Shown here: piece by piece, positions 18,538 to 27,226 of the stretch
Layout: the number at the start of each line of letters is the position of its first letter
How positions within the stretch are numbered: the stretch's first letter is position 1
Assembly (NCBI RefSeq): GCF_000013645.1
Contig: NC_007953.1
Location: 1,364,001 to 1,428,000 of the forward strand
Source: Paraburkholderia xenovorans LB400
Lineage (GTDB): Bacteria > Pseudomonadota > Gammaproteobacteria > Burkholderiales > Burkholderiaceae
Direction of reading: 5' to 3'
Length of the DNA stretch: 64,000 bases
Program-made: the position numbers and the translations under genes
Notes under the pieces: generated by a model
Seen by the model: only the letters and a program-made list of their open reading frames with translations
What the model was told of the DNA's origin: nothing
The model's database searches: none

Positions 18538-18572
18538 GAGCCGCCGGAAAACACGGCGACTCAGTTGAAGCG

Positions 18573-18601
18573 AATTTATGAGGTCAATTTCATGATGTCA
18601 A
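18573..18601 (-). promoter_or_regulatory. sigma-70-like promoter of the amide operon
   Basis: On the minus strand a perfect TTGACA (18601-18596) is followed after exactly 17 bases by TAAATT (18578-18573), a 4/6 match to the -10 box. Start of transcription would be near 18566, giving a leader of about 130 bases that contains both hairpins and the terminator. Confidence 0.65.
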
Positions 18602-19079
18602 GAGGTTTGCCATCTTTTAGGGTAAGTCCTGCGTAGCCTGTAATTCCACGGACGCGATAAGTATCGGTACGTCGACGACGCTCATGAAATGGTTTATGGT
18701 CGAAAAAGATTCAGGCGGATCAGTTGACGCCCTTGGCAGACTTGGACAGTTCAACGTTCACATGCTCTTGAGATCGCTTGCGGTCGAGCCCGAGTCGCGG
18801 AACAGGCACGATGTGCGCTTATTCACAAAACGGCGCAACGGCTTTTCGAACGGGCTGTCTATGGGCGAGTAAGTCGAGCCGAAGTCCCACCCGATCTAGC
18901 TGTGCATGCATTCCCCCGACATGTACGCGTTGACGAAACCTCGATGCGAAAGCGGTTCGCCCCGAAATCCTTAATAATCCCCGAATGACCGCGATCAAAC
19001 TCATTGCGGCCGTTTCCCGATCCTTCGTCAAGGGCTCTTGTTGGCCGAGACCATGTCAAACCCGGCCGATCGCCTGCTC
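18602..19079. other. region upstream of the amide promoter, no gene recognised
   Basis: About 480 bases with only short, non-homologous open frames on both strands. It may hold upstream regulatory sites for the amide operon; none could be named. Confidence 0.4.
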
Positions 19080-19171
19080 CCGAGCTTCGTATGGCCCTAG
19101 AGCAATCGAATCATGCGCAGGTCCTTTGTGCGCCGATAGATCAACGATGCTTTCGTGCGGCGCATCGTGCA
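19080..19171 (-). pseudogene. tyrosine recombinase remnant (copy 3)
   Basis: These ~90 bases match, base by base with scattered substitutions, the segment at about 9260-9350 that encodes the GTHTMRRTKASLIYRRTK...LLGHTK part of the recombinase. The frame is interrupted and nothing else of the gene is left. With copies 1 and 2 at 7.7-9.4 kb this remnant flanks the amide operon on its other side. Confidence 0.55.
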
Positions 19172-19307
19172 AGTCCTTGACCGTGGCGGTATCAGGCGAG
19201 CGGCCGAATAACCGGTGCACTCGCGCACGATCTTGCCGTCCACCAGGTCAATTGCAAGTGCGTCGTGTGCATGCAGCGAGTAATGAATCGCGTTGCGTTG
19301 CGATGGA

Positions 19308-20504
19308 TTACAACGATTCCATACTTCGGATCAATTTTCTGAGGAACGCTTCACACGCGCTCAATTGCTCAAGCGAAACGTATTCGTCTGCGCGGTGCGC
19401 TTGCCGAATATCTCCCGGTCCACACACGATGCTCGGGATCCCTGCCTGCGAAAACAGGCCGGCTTCGGTTCCGTAAGCAACCTTTCTTTTTTTCTGCCCC
19501 CCGGTCAGCGCGCGAACCAGTTGTGTTATGGCGGCCTCCTCGGCCGCCTCAAGGCCCGGCGACGAGGCGATTGGCATGAATTCGATCGACGCTGCGCTGT
19601 TCTGAGCCTGCATTTCGGGTAACAACGACAGACGGACGTATTCCTCAATCTCGCGGAATATCGCGATGGGCTCCATTAACATCAGATTACGGAATTCGAG
19701 TTCGAAGTCACATTGCGCGGGAACCGTATTAATGGCGTTACCTCCATTGATCGTGCTAGTTTGCGCAGTCGAGAACGGCACATCGTACGCATCATCGAAA
19801 GGTCCTGTACGACGGAATCGATCGGCCACATCGCGTATGTGGCATATAAGGCGCGCAGCATATTCAATTGCGTTGACGCCATTGGGCGTCAGGGAAGAGT
19901 GAGCCGCCACCCCGCGCACGCAACAGCGAAAAGTGTTGATCCCCTTGTGGCCCACGACAGGCTGCATGCTCGTCGGCTCCCCGACGATGCACGCCTCGGG
20001 ATTGATGCCTCGCTCGCGCATGTCCGCAATCAACAGTGGCACGCCGAGACAGCCAACCTCTTCGTCGAACGACAGCGCAATATGAACGGGCCGTTTCAGT
20101 TTGGCTGATAGCATTTCCGGCACCAACGCCAGTACAGTGCCAATAAACCCTTTCATGTCGCACGTTCCGCGCCCATAGAGTCGTCCATCGCGAACGACGG
20201 GCCGAAATGGATCCGAGGTCCAGTGCTGACCGTCCACAGGCACCACGTCGGTATGACCGGACAGCACTACACCACCGTTATCACGTCCATCATGCGACGG
20301 AATGGTGGCGAACAGGTTCGACCATCCGTCGCGCTTGTCCCGCGTCAGGATCGATTTGATGCCTTGTCGCAGCAGCCTGTCCCGAACAAGTTCGATGAGT
20401 TCAAGGTTCGGATTCCGGCTTACGGTATTGATCGAAACGAGGTCCTCGATCCACGGCAGGCCAATGGTTTGCTGGCCTTCTTGAGTGCGCGTCCGGCTGG
20501 TCAT
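19308..20504 (-). CDS. ArgE-like M20 family deacylase
   Basis: 398 residues, typical for acetylornithine deacetylase/M20 peptidases. Metal-site motifs are present: SGHTDVVPV (H84, D86), the bridging Asp in GRGTCDMKGF (D116), the general base in SFDEEVG (E148/E149) and Glu in CIVGEPT (E176); a dimerisation domain lies between about 185 and 300. It removes N-acyl groups from amino acids. Because it ends a catabolic cluster and is not beside other arginine genes, it more likely deacylates an imported N-acyl compound than acts in arginine synthesis. AAGGA lies just before ATG 20504. Confidence 0.87.
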   Translation of the reverse strand: MTSRTRTQEGQQTIGLPWIEDLVSINTVSRNPNLELIELVRDRLLRQGIKSILTRDKRDGWSNLFATIPSHDGRDNGGVVLSGHTDVVPVDGQHWTSDPFRPVVRDGRLYGRGTCDMKGFIGTVLALVPEMLSAKLKRPVHIALSFDEEVGCLGVPLLIADMRERGINPEACIVGEPTSMQPVVGHKGINTFRCCVRGVAAHSSLTPNGVNAIEYAARLICHIRDVADRFRRTGPFDDAYDVPFSTAQTSTINGGNAINTVPAQCDFELEFRNLMLMEPIAIFREIEEYVRLSLLPEMQAQNSAASIEFMPIASSPGLEAAEEAAITQLVRALTGGQKKRKVAYGTEAGLFSQAGIPSIVCGPGDIRQAHRADEYVSLEQLSACEAFLRKLIRSMESL

Positions 20505-20603
20505 AATTTCCTTGATTGCGTGAGTATCGGCTGTTGACCGACATCGTCAGGCGCAAGGCCGGCGAACCGTTCGCCGCCCCTGCGCTGACGCGAGTTGACC
20601 TGC

Positions 20604-21803
20604 TCAGAACTTATGGACAATGCCCGCGAACACACCTTGCTGACCCCGCCCATAATTCGGCGCTGTGCTGGATCCGCCGCTTGCCGGATCGTCGTTGCCG
20701 TTAGGTCCATACGGATCGGTGAATCCGTCGCCAAGGCCAATGTTCGACGTTTTGCTGTTGCTGACATAGCCTGCCTCAGCGTACAGGAACGTCGCCTTGC
20801 TGAGATTATGCGTTGCCCCGAGCGTGTATAGCGTGGCATTGCCGTTACCGTGATTCGCATTGGCGTGATAAATCCCCGCTGTCAGCGAGTTCGCTGGATC
20901 GACCTGCCATTGCGCGCCCAACCATTCCTGCTCCGCGCTGGTCGGCACCGTTGCGCCAGATGGCAGCACCGGATTGACGCCCGAACCGAAGACCGAGGCA
21001 CTCGTCGAATCCGGAGCGCTCAAATGCTGGTATCCCGCGTAGAGCTTCACCGCACCCAACTGGTAGGTCCCCGCTGCCATCAACGACCTGGAATTCAGGT
21101 AGACGTTATCGAAGAGGCCGTTGCCGTCCCGGATTTCGTCGTAGGCAACCGTCAGATACGCCGGGCCCTGCTCATAGCTCAGCTGGATGCCATCCGAACG
21201 CCCCTGGGTAAATTCACCCATCTGGTTTGGACCGCTGGCGCCTTCGTTCCAGTGTGTGCTATTGCCGAGATCGTATTGTCCCTTCAGCGTAAAACCGTGA
21301 ATGGTGGGCGACGTGTACTCAAGGCCATTCCCTGCCTGCGACCAGTTGCGTCCCCGAACCAGTGTCTCGATTGCATAGGGCAACTCCCATTGAGGATCGG
21401 CCAGGAAGGCGGCGTCCTGCGCGAGTTCCGTAATGCCGAAGTTACCCATCCTGAACTGGCCCCACGCGTCGTTGCTAAACCCCACCACCGCCACACGGCC
21501 AAAGAAACTGCCATTGCCTATTTTTCCGGTCATCAGACTGGCTCCGGATTCAAGCCGGAAGAACGCCTTCGTTCCTCCGCCTAGATCCTCGACGCCCTTC
21601 ATTCCCCAGCGCGTCGGCAATGCGTAGCCGGATTCGGTATGCACGAGACTGCCGTGAGCCAATCCCGACAGATACTCAACGCCGCCGTCGACGATGCCGT
21701 AGAGCGTGACCGAAGACTGCGCCCATGCAACTCCAGGCAGACTGGTCAGCATCACCATACCCAGGGAATTTGCTGCGAGAGTCACGAATATTTTCTTTTT
21801 CAT
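20604..21803 (-). CDS. outer-membrane porin, OmpC/Gram-negative type
   Basis: About 399 residues with a signal peptide ending VAWAQSS, the porin start VTLYGIVDGGVEYLS, the PTRWGMKGVEDLGGGTKAFF segment common to Burkholderia porins, and a C-terminal Phe (GIVHKF). It forms a trimeric outer-membrane beta-barrel pore. Start chosen at ATG 21803 with AGGAA upstream; the longer frame to 21884 lacks a signal-like beginning. Position inside a transport and hydrolase cluster suggests that it admits the cluster's substrate. Confidence 0.92.
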   Translation of the reverse strand: MKKKIFVTLAANSLGMVMLTSLPGVAWAQSSVTLYGIVDGGVEYLSGLAHGSLVHTESGYALPTRWGMKGVEDLGGGTKAFFRLESGASLMTGKIGNGSFFGRVAVVGFSNDAWGQFRMGNFGITELAQDAAFLADPQWELPYAIETLVRGRNWSQAGNGLEYTSPTIHGFTLKGQYDLGNSTHWNEGASGPNQMGEFTQGRSDGIQLSYEQGPAYLTVAYDEIRDGNGLFDNVYLNSRSLMAAGTYQLGAVKLYAGYQHLSAPDSTSASVFGSGVNPVLPSGATVPTSAEQEWLGAQWQVDPANSLTAGIYHANANHGNGNATLYTLGATHNLSKATFLYAEAGYVSNSKTSNIGLGDGFTDPYGPNGNDDPASGGSSTAPNYGRGQQGVFAGIVHKF

Positions 21804-21922
21804 TAGTATTCCTAGGTTAATAGAATAGCGAAACACCCACATCAAAAAAGCACTGATACAGATCACCCCGCCGGACGCGACCACCGTGCCGCTGCGTCCC
21901 CGCAGCAGCGTGCATCGGTACG

Positions 21923-22768
21923 TCAGAAGCCTTTCTTAAAGATTTCCGAAGCAGCTGCCGTGATCTTGCCGCCTTCGTGACCCACGCCGACGACGTCGAT
22001 CATGGACCATCCAAAACGGGCGTGACGCTCGTCAGCCGCCTTTCTGGCGCTGTCGAAGTATCGGTGAGCGCGCTCGTATCGGGTCCGTCCCTGGACCATC
22101 GCCTCGGCCTCCTTCGGAAAGCTTGGATCGTCGTAGTCAATGTCCAGCGTGCCCGCCATCACAACGAGTGGGAACGCGAGCAGATCAAGCAAGGCTGGCT
22201 CGTCCACCCCTATCCCTGCGAGGCCATATGGATAACGCACCGATAGATCCGCCACGCCATACGTGCCCGCATTGGCAGCTATAGCAGCGCCTATATGAGC
22301 GGTGAAACCCGCAGACAGCGAACGCTGCACATACTGACTACCGGCGGAATGTCCAAACATGGCGCAGGTCGGTCGGGTCGTGACACCTGCTTCGCGCAAC
22401 GCTGAAAAAAGGCGGGGGATGATGGCATACGTACTCTCGCTGCGCGGAAGCGCGTTGCCGTCGTCGTCCAGCAAGTTGCCGAAATTGAACCAGCGCAATC
22501 CCGGGAAATATTCCTGCCGGTATTCAGGGGCGATTACCAGCGCTGCCGTCTCGTCGATCACGGGCAACCAGTAGTCGCGGTAGATATCCGCATTGCGAGC
22601 CGCCCCGTGAAATGCAAAGATCACGGGCATCCCTGGATGCCAGTCCTTCGGACGAGCGGCCCACAGCCTGAGTGGCCTATCGGGAAAATGCGGGTCGATA
22701 TAATCAATATTGTCGTTGGCGCCAGCTTTTTCCACCAACGCCATCATGGCTTCGGAATGGTTTTTCAT
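21923..22768 (-). CDS. alpha/beta hydrolase (PHB depolymerase/feruloyl-esterase-like)
   Basis: 281 residues, no signal peptide. The oxyanion-hole segment VIFAFHGAARNA, the nucleophile elbow FGHSAGSQ (Ser141) and the late VGHEG-like His (GVGHEGG) form an apparent catalytic set. The family hydrolyses esters, and some members lactones or thioesters. It lies between the porin and the ABC ATPase genes and would act in the cytoplasm on the imported compound. Substrate unknown. Confidence 0.8.
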   Translation of the reverse strand: MKNHSEAMMALVEKAGANDNIDYIDPHFPDRPLRLWAARPKDWHPGMPVIFAFHGAARNADIYRDYWLPVIDETAALVIAPEYRQEYFPGLRWFNFGNLLDDDGNALPRSESTYAIIPRLFSALREAGVTTRPTCAMFGHSAGSQYVQRSLSAGFTAHIGAAIAANAGTYGVADLSVRYPYGLAGIGVDEPALLDLLAFPLVVMAGTLDIDYDDPSFPKEAEAMVQGRTRYERAHRYFDSARKAADERHARFGWSMIDVVGVGHEGGKITAAASEIFKKGF

Positions 22769-22811
22769 AATGTCTTTACGCTATGGGCTGTTAGTGACCG
22801 GTACGAAGGGA

Positions 22812-23615
22812 TTAAAGGTGACGGGAAAGAAATTCGCGGGTTCGGCATTCGCGCGGATTTGAGAGCAAGCCTTCCGGTGGCCCTTGCTCCACGATTCGCC
22901 CGTCGGCCATGAAAATCACTTCGTCGGACACTTCCCGGGCGAAACTCATTTCATGCGTCACACAGATCATGGTCATGCCGTCTCGGGCAAGCTCACGCAT
23001 GACGGCCAGGACTTCGCCCACCCGTTCCGGATCCAACGCCGAGGTCGCCTCATCAAACAGCATGACCTTCGGGTCCATGGCCAGCGCTCGCGCAATCGCT
23101 ACGCGCTGCTGCTCGCCGCCGGAGAGCTGCTTCGGATAACGATCAGCCTTGGAGCCAAGACCGACTCGACCGAGCAGGCGCTGTGCCCTTTCGCGCGCGA
23201 CTGCTCGCCTGACCTTCCTGACCATGACCGGGGCGAGCATGATGTTCTCAGCGGCGGTCAGATGTTCGAAGAGATTGAACCCCTGAAAGACCATGCCCAC
23301 GTCGCTGCGCATTGCGCAGATCTCGCGTTCCGGAGCGTGACGAAGCGTTGAGCCGGCCAGACGGAAGCCGATCATCTCACCGCCAATCGATACGTGTCCG
23401 GAATCCGGTACTTCGAGGTGATTCAGGCACCGCAACAGGGTAGACTTTCCCGCGCCTGAGGGCCCAATCAGACAGACGACCTTACCCGCGGCGACGTCAA
23501 GACTCACGTCCTTAAGCACCTCGACATTCCCGTACCATTTGCGCAGTCGGTGCGCCCGGACCATGGGTAGTCCCATGCTCGCGCCCGCGGTAGATTGAGA
23601 CGAGGCGATATTCAC
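22812..23615 (-). CDS. polar amino-acid ABC transporter ATP-binding protein
   Basis: About 267 residues of the GlnQ/HisP type. Walker A GPSGAGKST, Q-loop VGMVFQGFNLF, signature LSGGEQQRV, Walker B VMLFDEATSALD and switch CVTHEM are all present. A GTG start at 23615 overlaps the stop of the binding-protein gene as GTGA; ATGs at 23576 and 23564 are alternatives. Motor subunit of the importer encoded here with a single permease gene, so the permease is probably a homodimer. Confidence 0.9.
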   Translation of the reverse strand: MNIASSQSTAGASMGLPMVRAHRLRKWYGNVEVLKDVSLDVAAGKVVCLIGPSGAGKSTLLRCLNHLEVPDSGHVSIGGEMIGFRLAGSTLRHAPEREICAMRSDVGMVFQGFNLFEHLTAAENIMLAPVMVRKVRRAVARERAQRLLGRVGLGSKADRYPKQLSGGEQQRVAIARALAMDPKVMLFDEATSALDPERVGEVLAVMRELARDGMTMICVTHEMSFAREVSDEVIFMADGRIVEQGPPEGLLSNPRECRTREFLSRHL

Positions 23616-24502
23616 TGCGCCTCCGCCACGAAGGATGGAGTACTGCGCAGCGCGGAAAGCCCCCATTTTCTGAAAATTGCGTCATAACTACCGTTGGCGA
23701 CCATCACCTTCAATGCTGCCGCGATGGCATTGCCAAGCTGAGGGTCGTCCTTGCTGATTGCCACCCCGCAATCCAGCTCGCCCCCTGGAGCCGCGCCTCC
23801 TTCAGCTACGCTGAGTTTGCCTCCCGAATGCTGGGCGACAACCACGGCAGTCGCATAGCCGACGCCGGCGGCCTCCGCGCGTCCCGACTGTATCGCCAGC
23901 ATCTGGGGACCCTCGCCGTCCAGCACCAGCAAATTCATTTTGGGCTTTCCCTGCTTCGTGCAGTCGTTGGCGGCAGTTTCCCAATACAGTTCCGGAGACG
24001 TTCCCTTTTCAAGAGCGATCGTATGGCCGCATGCGTCGTGGGTGTTGATCTTCGCCGGGTTGCCGCTTGCCACAACGAGCCCGTTGGTTGCCACCGAATA
24101 GCGGACAAACGACACTACCTTCAGCCGTGCCGGCAGAATTCCGATCCCCGACATGCCAACCTGGATACGCGCACCGGAGACCGCGGGAATGATCGATGCA
24201 AATCCCATACGGTTTATTTGCGGCTTCAATCCCAGGGTCTCGGCAATCCCATTGAAGATATCGACGTCTAACCCCTGCGCCTTGCCATCCGCGCCCATGA
24301 AGTTGTAAGGCTCATAGTCGAGCGGCATGCCCACAGTAAGGGCGCCAGCGTCGCGCACACTGGCGGGCAATAAACCCCGGGCGGCAGCGTCAGGTGCCGC
24401 CATCGCTGGTGCTGCCGACACCGCCATAATCGTCGCCACGATCACGGCCGATACCACGTGCTTCTTACTGCGAGCAAACACCATGCAGACATATTTGTTC
24501 AT
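23612..24502 (-). CDS. amino-acid-type ABC transporter periplasmic binding protein
   Basis: 296 residues. Signal peptide ends near APAMAAP (about 36); lobe motifs ALTVGMPLDYEPYNFMG and GLDVDIFNGIAETLGL identify a family-3 binding protein. Compared with typical members it has four Cys in the mature part (DACGHTI, ANDCTKQ, ELDCGV), so disulfides are likely. It would deliver substrate to the permease at 24542-25441. Confidence 0.88.
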   Translation of the reverse strand: MNKYVCMVFARSKKHVVSAVIVATIMAVSAAPAMAAPDAAARGLLPASVRDAGALTVGMPLDYEPYNFMGADGKAQGLDVDIFNGIAETLGLKPQINRMGFASIIPAVSGARIQVGMSGIGILPARLKVVSFVRYSVATNGLVVASGNPAKINTHDACGHTIALEKGTSPELYWETAANDCTKQGKPKMNLLVLDGEGPQMLAIQSGRAEAAGVGYATAVVVAQHSGGKLSVAEGGAAPGGELDCGVAISKDDPQLGNAIAAALKVMVANGSYDAIFRKWGLSALRSTPSFVAEAQ

Positions 24503-24541
24503 AGCCAGGTCTCACTTGAAAGAATCTGCTTCAATGGATTT

Positions 24542-25441
24542 TCACTGCATGGTTCTTCTCTTGTAGCGGCCGAATCGCTGTTCCAGATATCGCTGTCCGA
24601 TACTCAGCACGAGTGACAGAGCCAGGTACCACAGCGATGCGACGATCAGCAGAGGAATTACCTCGAACGTGCGATTGAAGATGAGTTGGGCAGACGTCAA
24701 CAGTTCGGTGAAGGAGATCACGCTGGCCAGCGACGTCAGCTTCATCATGCCAATCACCTGGTTGCCGGTCGGTGGAACGATGATGCGAAGTGCCTGAGGC
24801 AGGATCACCTTAAGCATTGCTTGAGCCCGGCTCAGACCTACCGCGAGCGCCGCCTCCCGCTGACCGGCATCGATCCCAAGGATGCCGCTGCGTACGATTT
24901 CAGCCATGTACGCCCCCTCGCACAGACCCAGACCAAGAACGGCCGCCGTCATGGGAGTAATCGCCTTATTGGCATCCACGAACATGGATCCGAGCCCAGG
25001 CAGGGAGAACCCGATGTGTGGAAAAATGGCCGACAGGTTGTACCAGAAGATAAGCTGCACGAGCGCCGGAATGCCTCGCATGACCGTGACATACGAGCGG
25101 GCGAAGCCGCTCAGGAACCAGTCATCGGACAGCCGCATCAGCGCCAGCGCGATGCCGATGAAAACACCGGTCGCCATCGCATACACCGTCAGGACTATCG
25201 TCATCAGCACACCCTCCAGGATATCCCTGCTGAATAGATAGTCTCCGACGACAGTCCAGTGAATTCGCGGATTGGCTACGAACGACCAGCCAAGCCCGAT
25301 CATCAGTAGCGCCACGCACGCACATGCGCCCAGACGAACGGGCGATGGCCGGTCTTTGACCACGGCCGGCTCTTCCGAACCGGGCTGCTCCGCCTCCGAC
25401 TGCATGGCGGGTAGTGAATGGGAGGTTGACGATGTGTTCAT
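24542..25441 (-). CDS. amino-acid ABC transporter permease
   Basis: 299 residues with a hydrophilic N-terminal extension of about 35 residues, then five or more membrane helices and the HisM/GlnP signature EIVRSGILGIDAGQREAALAVGLS containing the EAA loop. Only one permease gene is present, implying a homodimeric channel. First of the three transporter genes; 14 bases after the DJ-1 gene. Confidence 0.88.
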   Translation of the reverse strand: MNTSSTSHSLPAMQSEAEQPGSEEPAVVKDRPSPVRLGACACVALLMIGLGWSFVANPRIHWTVVGDYLFSRDILEGVLMTIVLTVYAMATGVFIGIALALMRLSDDWFLSGFARSYVTVMRGIPALVQLIFWYNLSAIFPHIGFSLPGLGSMFVDANKAITPMTAAVLGLGLCEGAYMAEIVRSGILGIDAGQREAALAVGLSRAQAMLKVILPQALRIIVPPTGNQVIGMMKLTSLASVISFTELLTSAQLIFNRTFEVIPLLIVASLWYLALSLVLSIGQRYLEQRFGRYKRRTMQ

Positions 25442-25455
25442 GGGCTGTAGGAGCG

Positions 25456-26145
25456 TTAAGCTGATGCGCCGGAGGCGGCGATTGCAAGCGTCGTGTAGTT
25501 TGCCGACGCCCGCCCGCGCGGCCCCATGATCAGCTCGACCGGCTCGAGGTAGGCCACCGGAGACGGCTTTCGTCCGTCGGCTGGCGCGAGCCGGCGGGCA
25601 GCGCCCGGCTCGACGTCGTTACTGGACAGGTAATCGACAATGGCTTTGCCGAACACCGGCAGATCACTGGGCAACTGGGACGTGATGATGTTGTGGTCGA
25701 TGACAAGACCCTCGTTCACGTAATTGGCCCCCGCGTTGATGACGTCGTCCTTCACGAGCGACACGCACGTCAGCTTACGATTGCGAGCAATCTGGGCCGA
25801 CGCGAGCACCAGACCCGCGTGACAGATTGCGGCAATCAGACGGCCTTGCGCGTCCATCTCCCGAACGAATTCGATCATTGCGGGGTGCCGCCTCATGCCT
25901 TCCGGCGCAAATCCGCCAGGTATCACGACCGCGTCGAAATCCTCGGCCTTGACATCGTCGATCGATAGATCGGGGCGTGCTGGATATCCGAGCTTGCTTG
26001 AATAGACCAGTCTGGTATCAGGCCCCACCAGCAAGACATTAGCGCCGGCCTCGCGTAGGCGCAGAACCGGATGCCACAGTTCGAGCTCCTGATACAGATG
26101 CTCGACGAGAACAGCTACCTGTGCTTTTGCGATGTCCATTTTCAT
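25456..26145 (-). CDS. DJ-1/PfpI family protein with canonical Cys
   Basis: 229 residues. The flavodoxin-like core contains the nucleophile elbow AAICHAG (C108-H109) and an N-terminal acidic residue (HLYQELELWHP) that usually contacts the Cys. Family members include proteases, glyoxalases, isocyanide hydratases and amide/hydantoin-type hydrolases. A 60-residue C-terminal tail follows the core. It lies 17 bases after the phosphotriesterase-like gene. Confidence 0.83.
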   Translation of the reverse strand: MKMDIAKAQVAVLVEHLYQELELWHPVLRLREAGANVLLVGPDTRLVYSSKLGYPARPDLSIDDVKAEDFDAVVIPGGFAPEGMRRHPAMIEFVREMDAQGRLIAAICHAGLVLASAQIARNRKLTCVSLVKDDVINAGANYVNEGLVIDHNIITSQLPSDLPVFGKAIVDYLSSNDVEPGAARRLAPADGRKPSPVAYLEPVELIMGPRGRASANYTTLAIAASGASA

Positions 26146-26162
26146 TCACCTCGTTCAAAAAC

Positions 26163-27200
26163 TCAAAAAGCAAGCAGACGCTTGGGGTTTTCGACCATAA
26201 CCTGATGCAGCTCTCTTGCCCCAAAGCCTTTGCGCTCCAGACGCGGAGCGAACTCCGTCATGATGTAGTCGTTAGGGACCAGTTCATTCAACTGCTCGGG
26301 CTCTTCTTCCGTCACCGGACCTCGCGCATGGCTGAAAAACTTGTCGTATGAGACAACCAACTTGTCGAGATGGCCGAGGTCTGCCAGTTGGCACATGGCC
26401 ACCGCAATCAGCTCGTCCAGTTGTGCGCGGCTGTCGTTCTGCCAGGGAATACCGATGTGATCCACCTGGACGCTGGCGCCGCGCTCGCATATCGCCTTGA
26501 GCTGATCGATGTTGGGGTGGACGAAAGCATGACCGATGATCACCTTGGTCGGATCCGCGCCTCCTTCCTCCAACTCGTCGAGAAGTTCGATGCCAGGGTT
26601 GCACACCGCATAGTCAAGCGGCTGCGTATGCGTATTGATCGCGCACCCCACTTCGCGCTGCGCGGCAGCTATTGCGGAAATGACGTGGGTTTCGACATTT
26701 CCGATGCGACGTCCCTTCTCGTTGACCGGCGTACGCGTCTTCGCGGTTAGCGACCCGGTCGCGGCTTTCAGGATACCTGCACGATAAGGCGTCTTCTGCC
26801 CATCGTAAATCATGCCTTCGGTCAGGTCCCTGATGAGCATGTTAACGACGTCTTCCTTGCGCTGACGTCGCCAGTGGAACGGGATGCCCATCGCGTTAGC
26901 CTCAGGGAAAAAGCCGGTTGTCGCAACGATATTCATGCCGCTTCGGCGGGCAATTTGTGCAAACAGTTCGGGGTGCCGGCCAATCTCTGGCGGGGTCAAC
27001 TCGACGACGGTCTTAATCCCACACCCTTCACGCATTTCCTCGAACTGCTTGCCGACATCCTCGGCGACAAAATCAAAGTCCCATACACAGCGGTGATCAA
27101 GCTCGCACCCCGGGTAGGCGTAGCGGATGTGTTCGTGAGTCAGAGTGCTGCCAGCTTGATCGGGAGTAATGTCGCCAAGCACGGTGCGGACGATTGCCAT
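26163..27200 (-). CDS. phosphotriesterase-family metal hydrolase (PLL/Php-like)
   Basis: 345 residues of the amidohydrolase superfamily. All six metal ligands expected for a binuclear PTE-like site are visible: H22 and H24 (LTHEHIR), the carboxylatable K145 (GILKAATGS), H191 (INTHTQP), H224 (IIGHAF) and D286 (VVSYDKFF). Members hydrolyse lactones or phosphotriesters. In this cluster a lactonase or cyclic amide/ester hydrolase would fit, feeding the downstream ArgE-like deacylase. Second gene of the operon, 26 bases after the short DJ-1 gene. Confidence 0.87.
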   Translation of the reverse strand: MAIVRTVLGDITPDQAGSTLTHEHIRYAYPGCELDHRCVWDFDFVAEDVGKQFEEMREGCGIKTVVELTPPEIGRHPELFAQIARRSGMNIVATTGFFPEANAMGIPFHWRRQRKEDVVNMLIRDLTEGMIYDGQKTPYRAGILKAATGSLTAKTRTPVNEKGRRIGNVETHVISAIAAAQREVGCAINTHTQPLDYAVCNPGIELLDELEEGGADPTKVIIGHAFVHPNIDQLKAICERGASVQVDHIGIPWQNDSRAQLDELIAVAMCQLADLGHLDKLVVSYDKFFSHARGPVTEEEPEQLNELVPNDYIMTEFAPRLERKGFGARELHQVMVENPKRLLAF

Positions 27201-27226
27201 GGTGTTATCTCATTAGAAAAGGAGAG

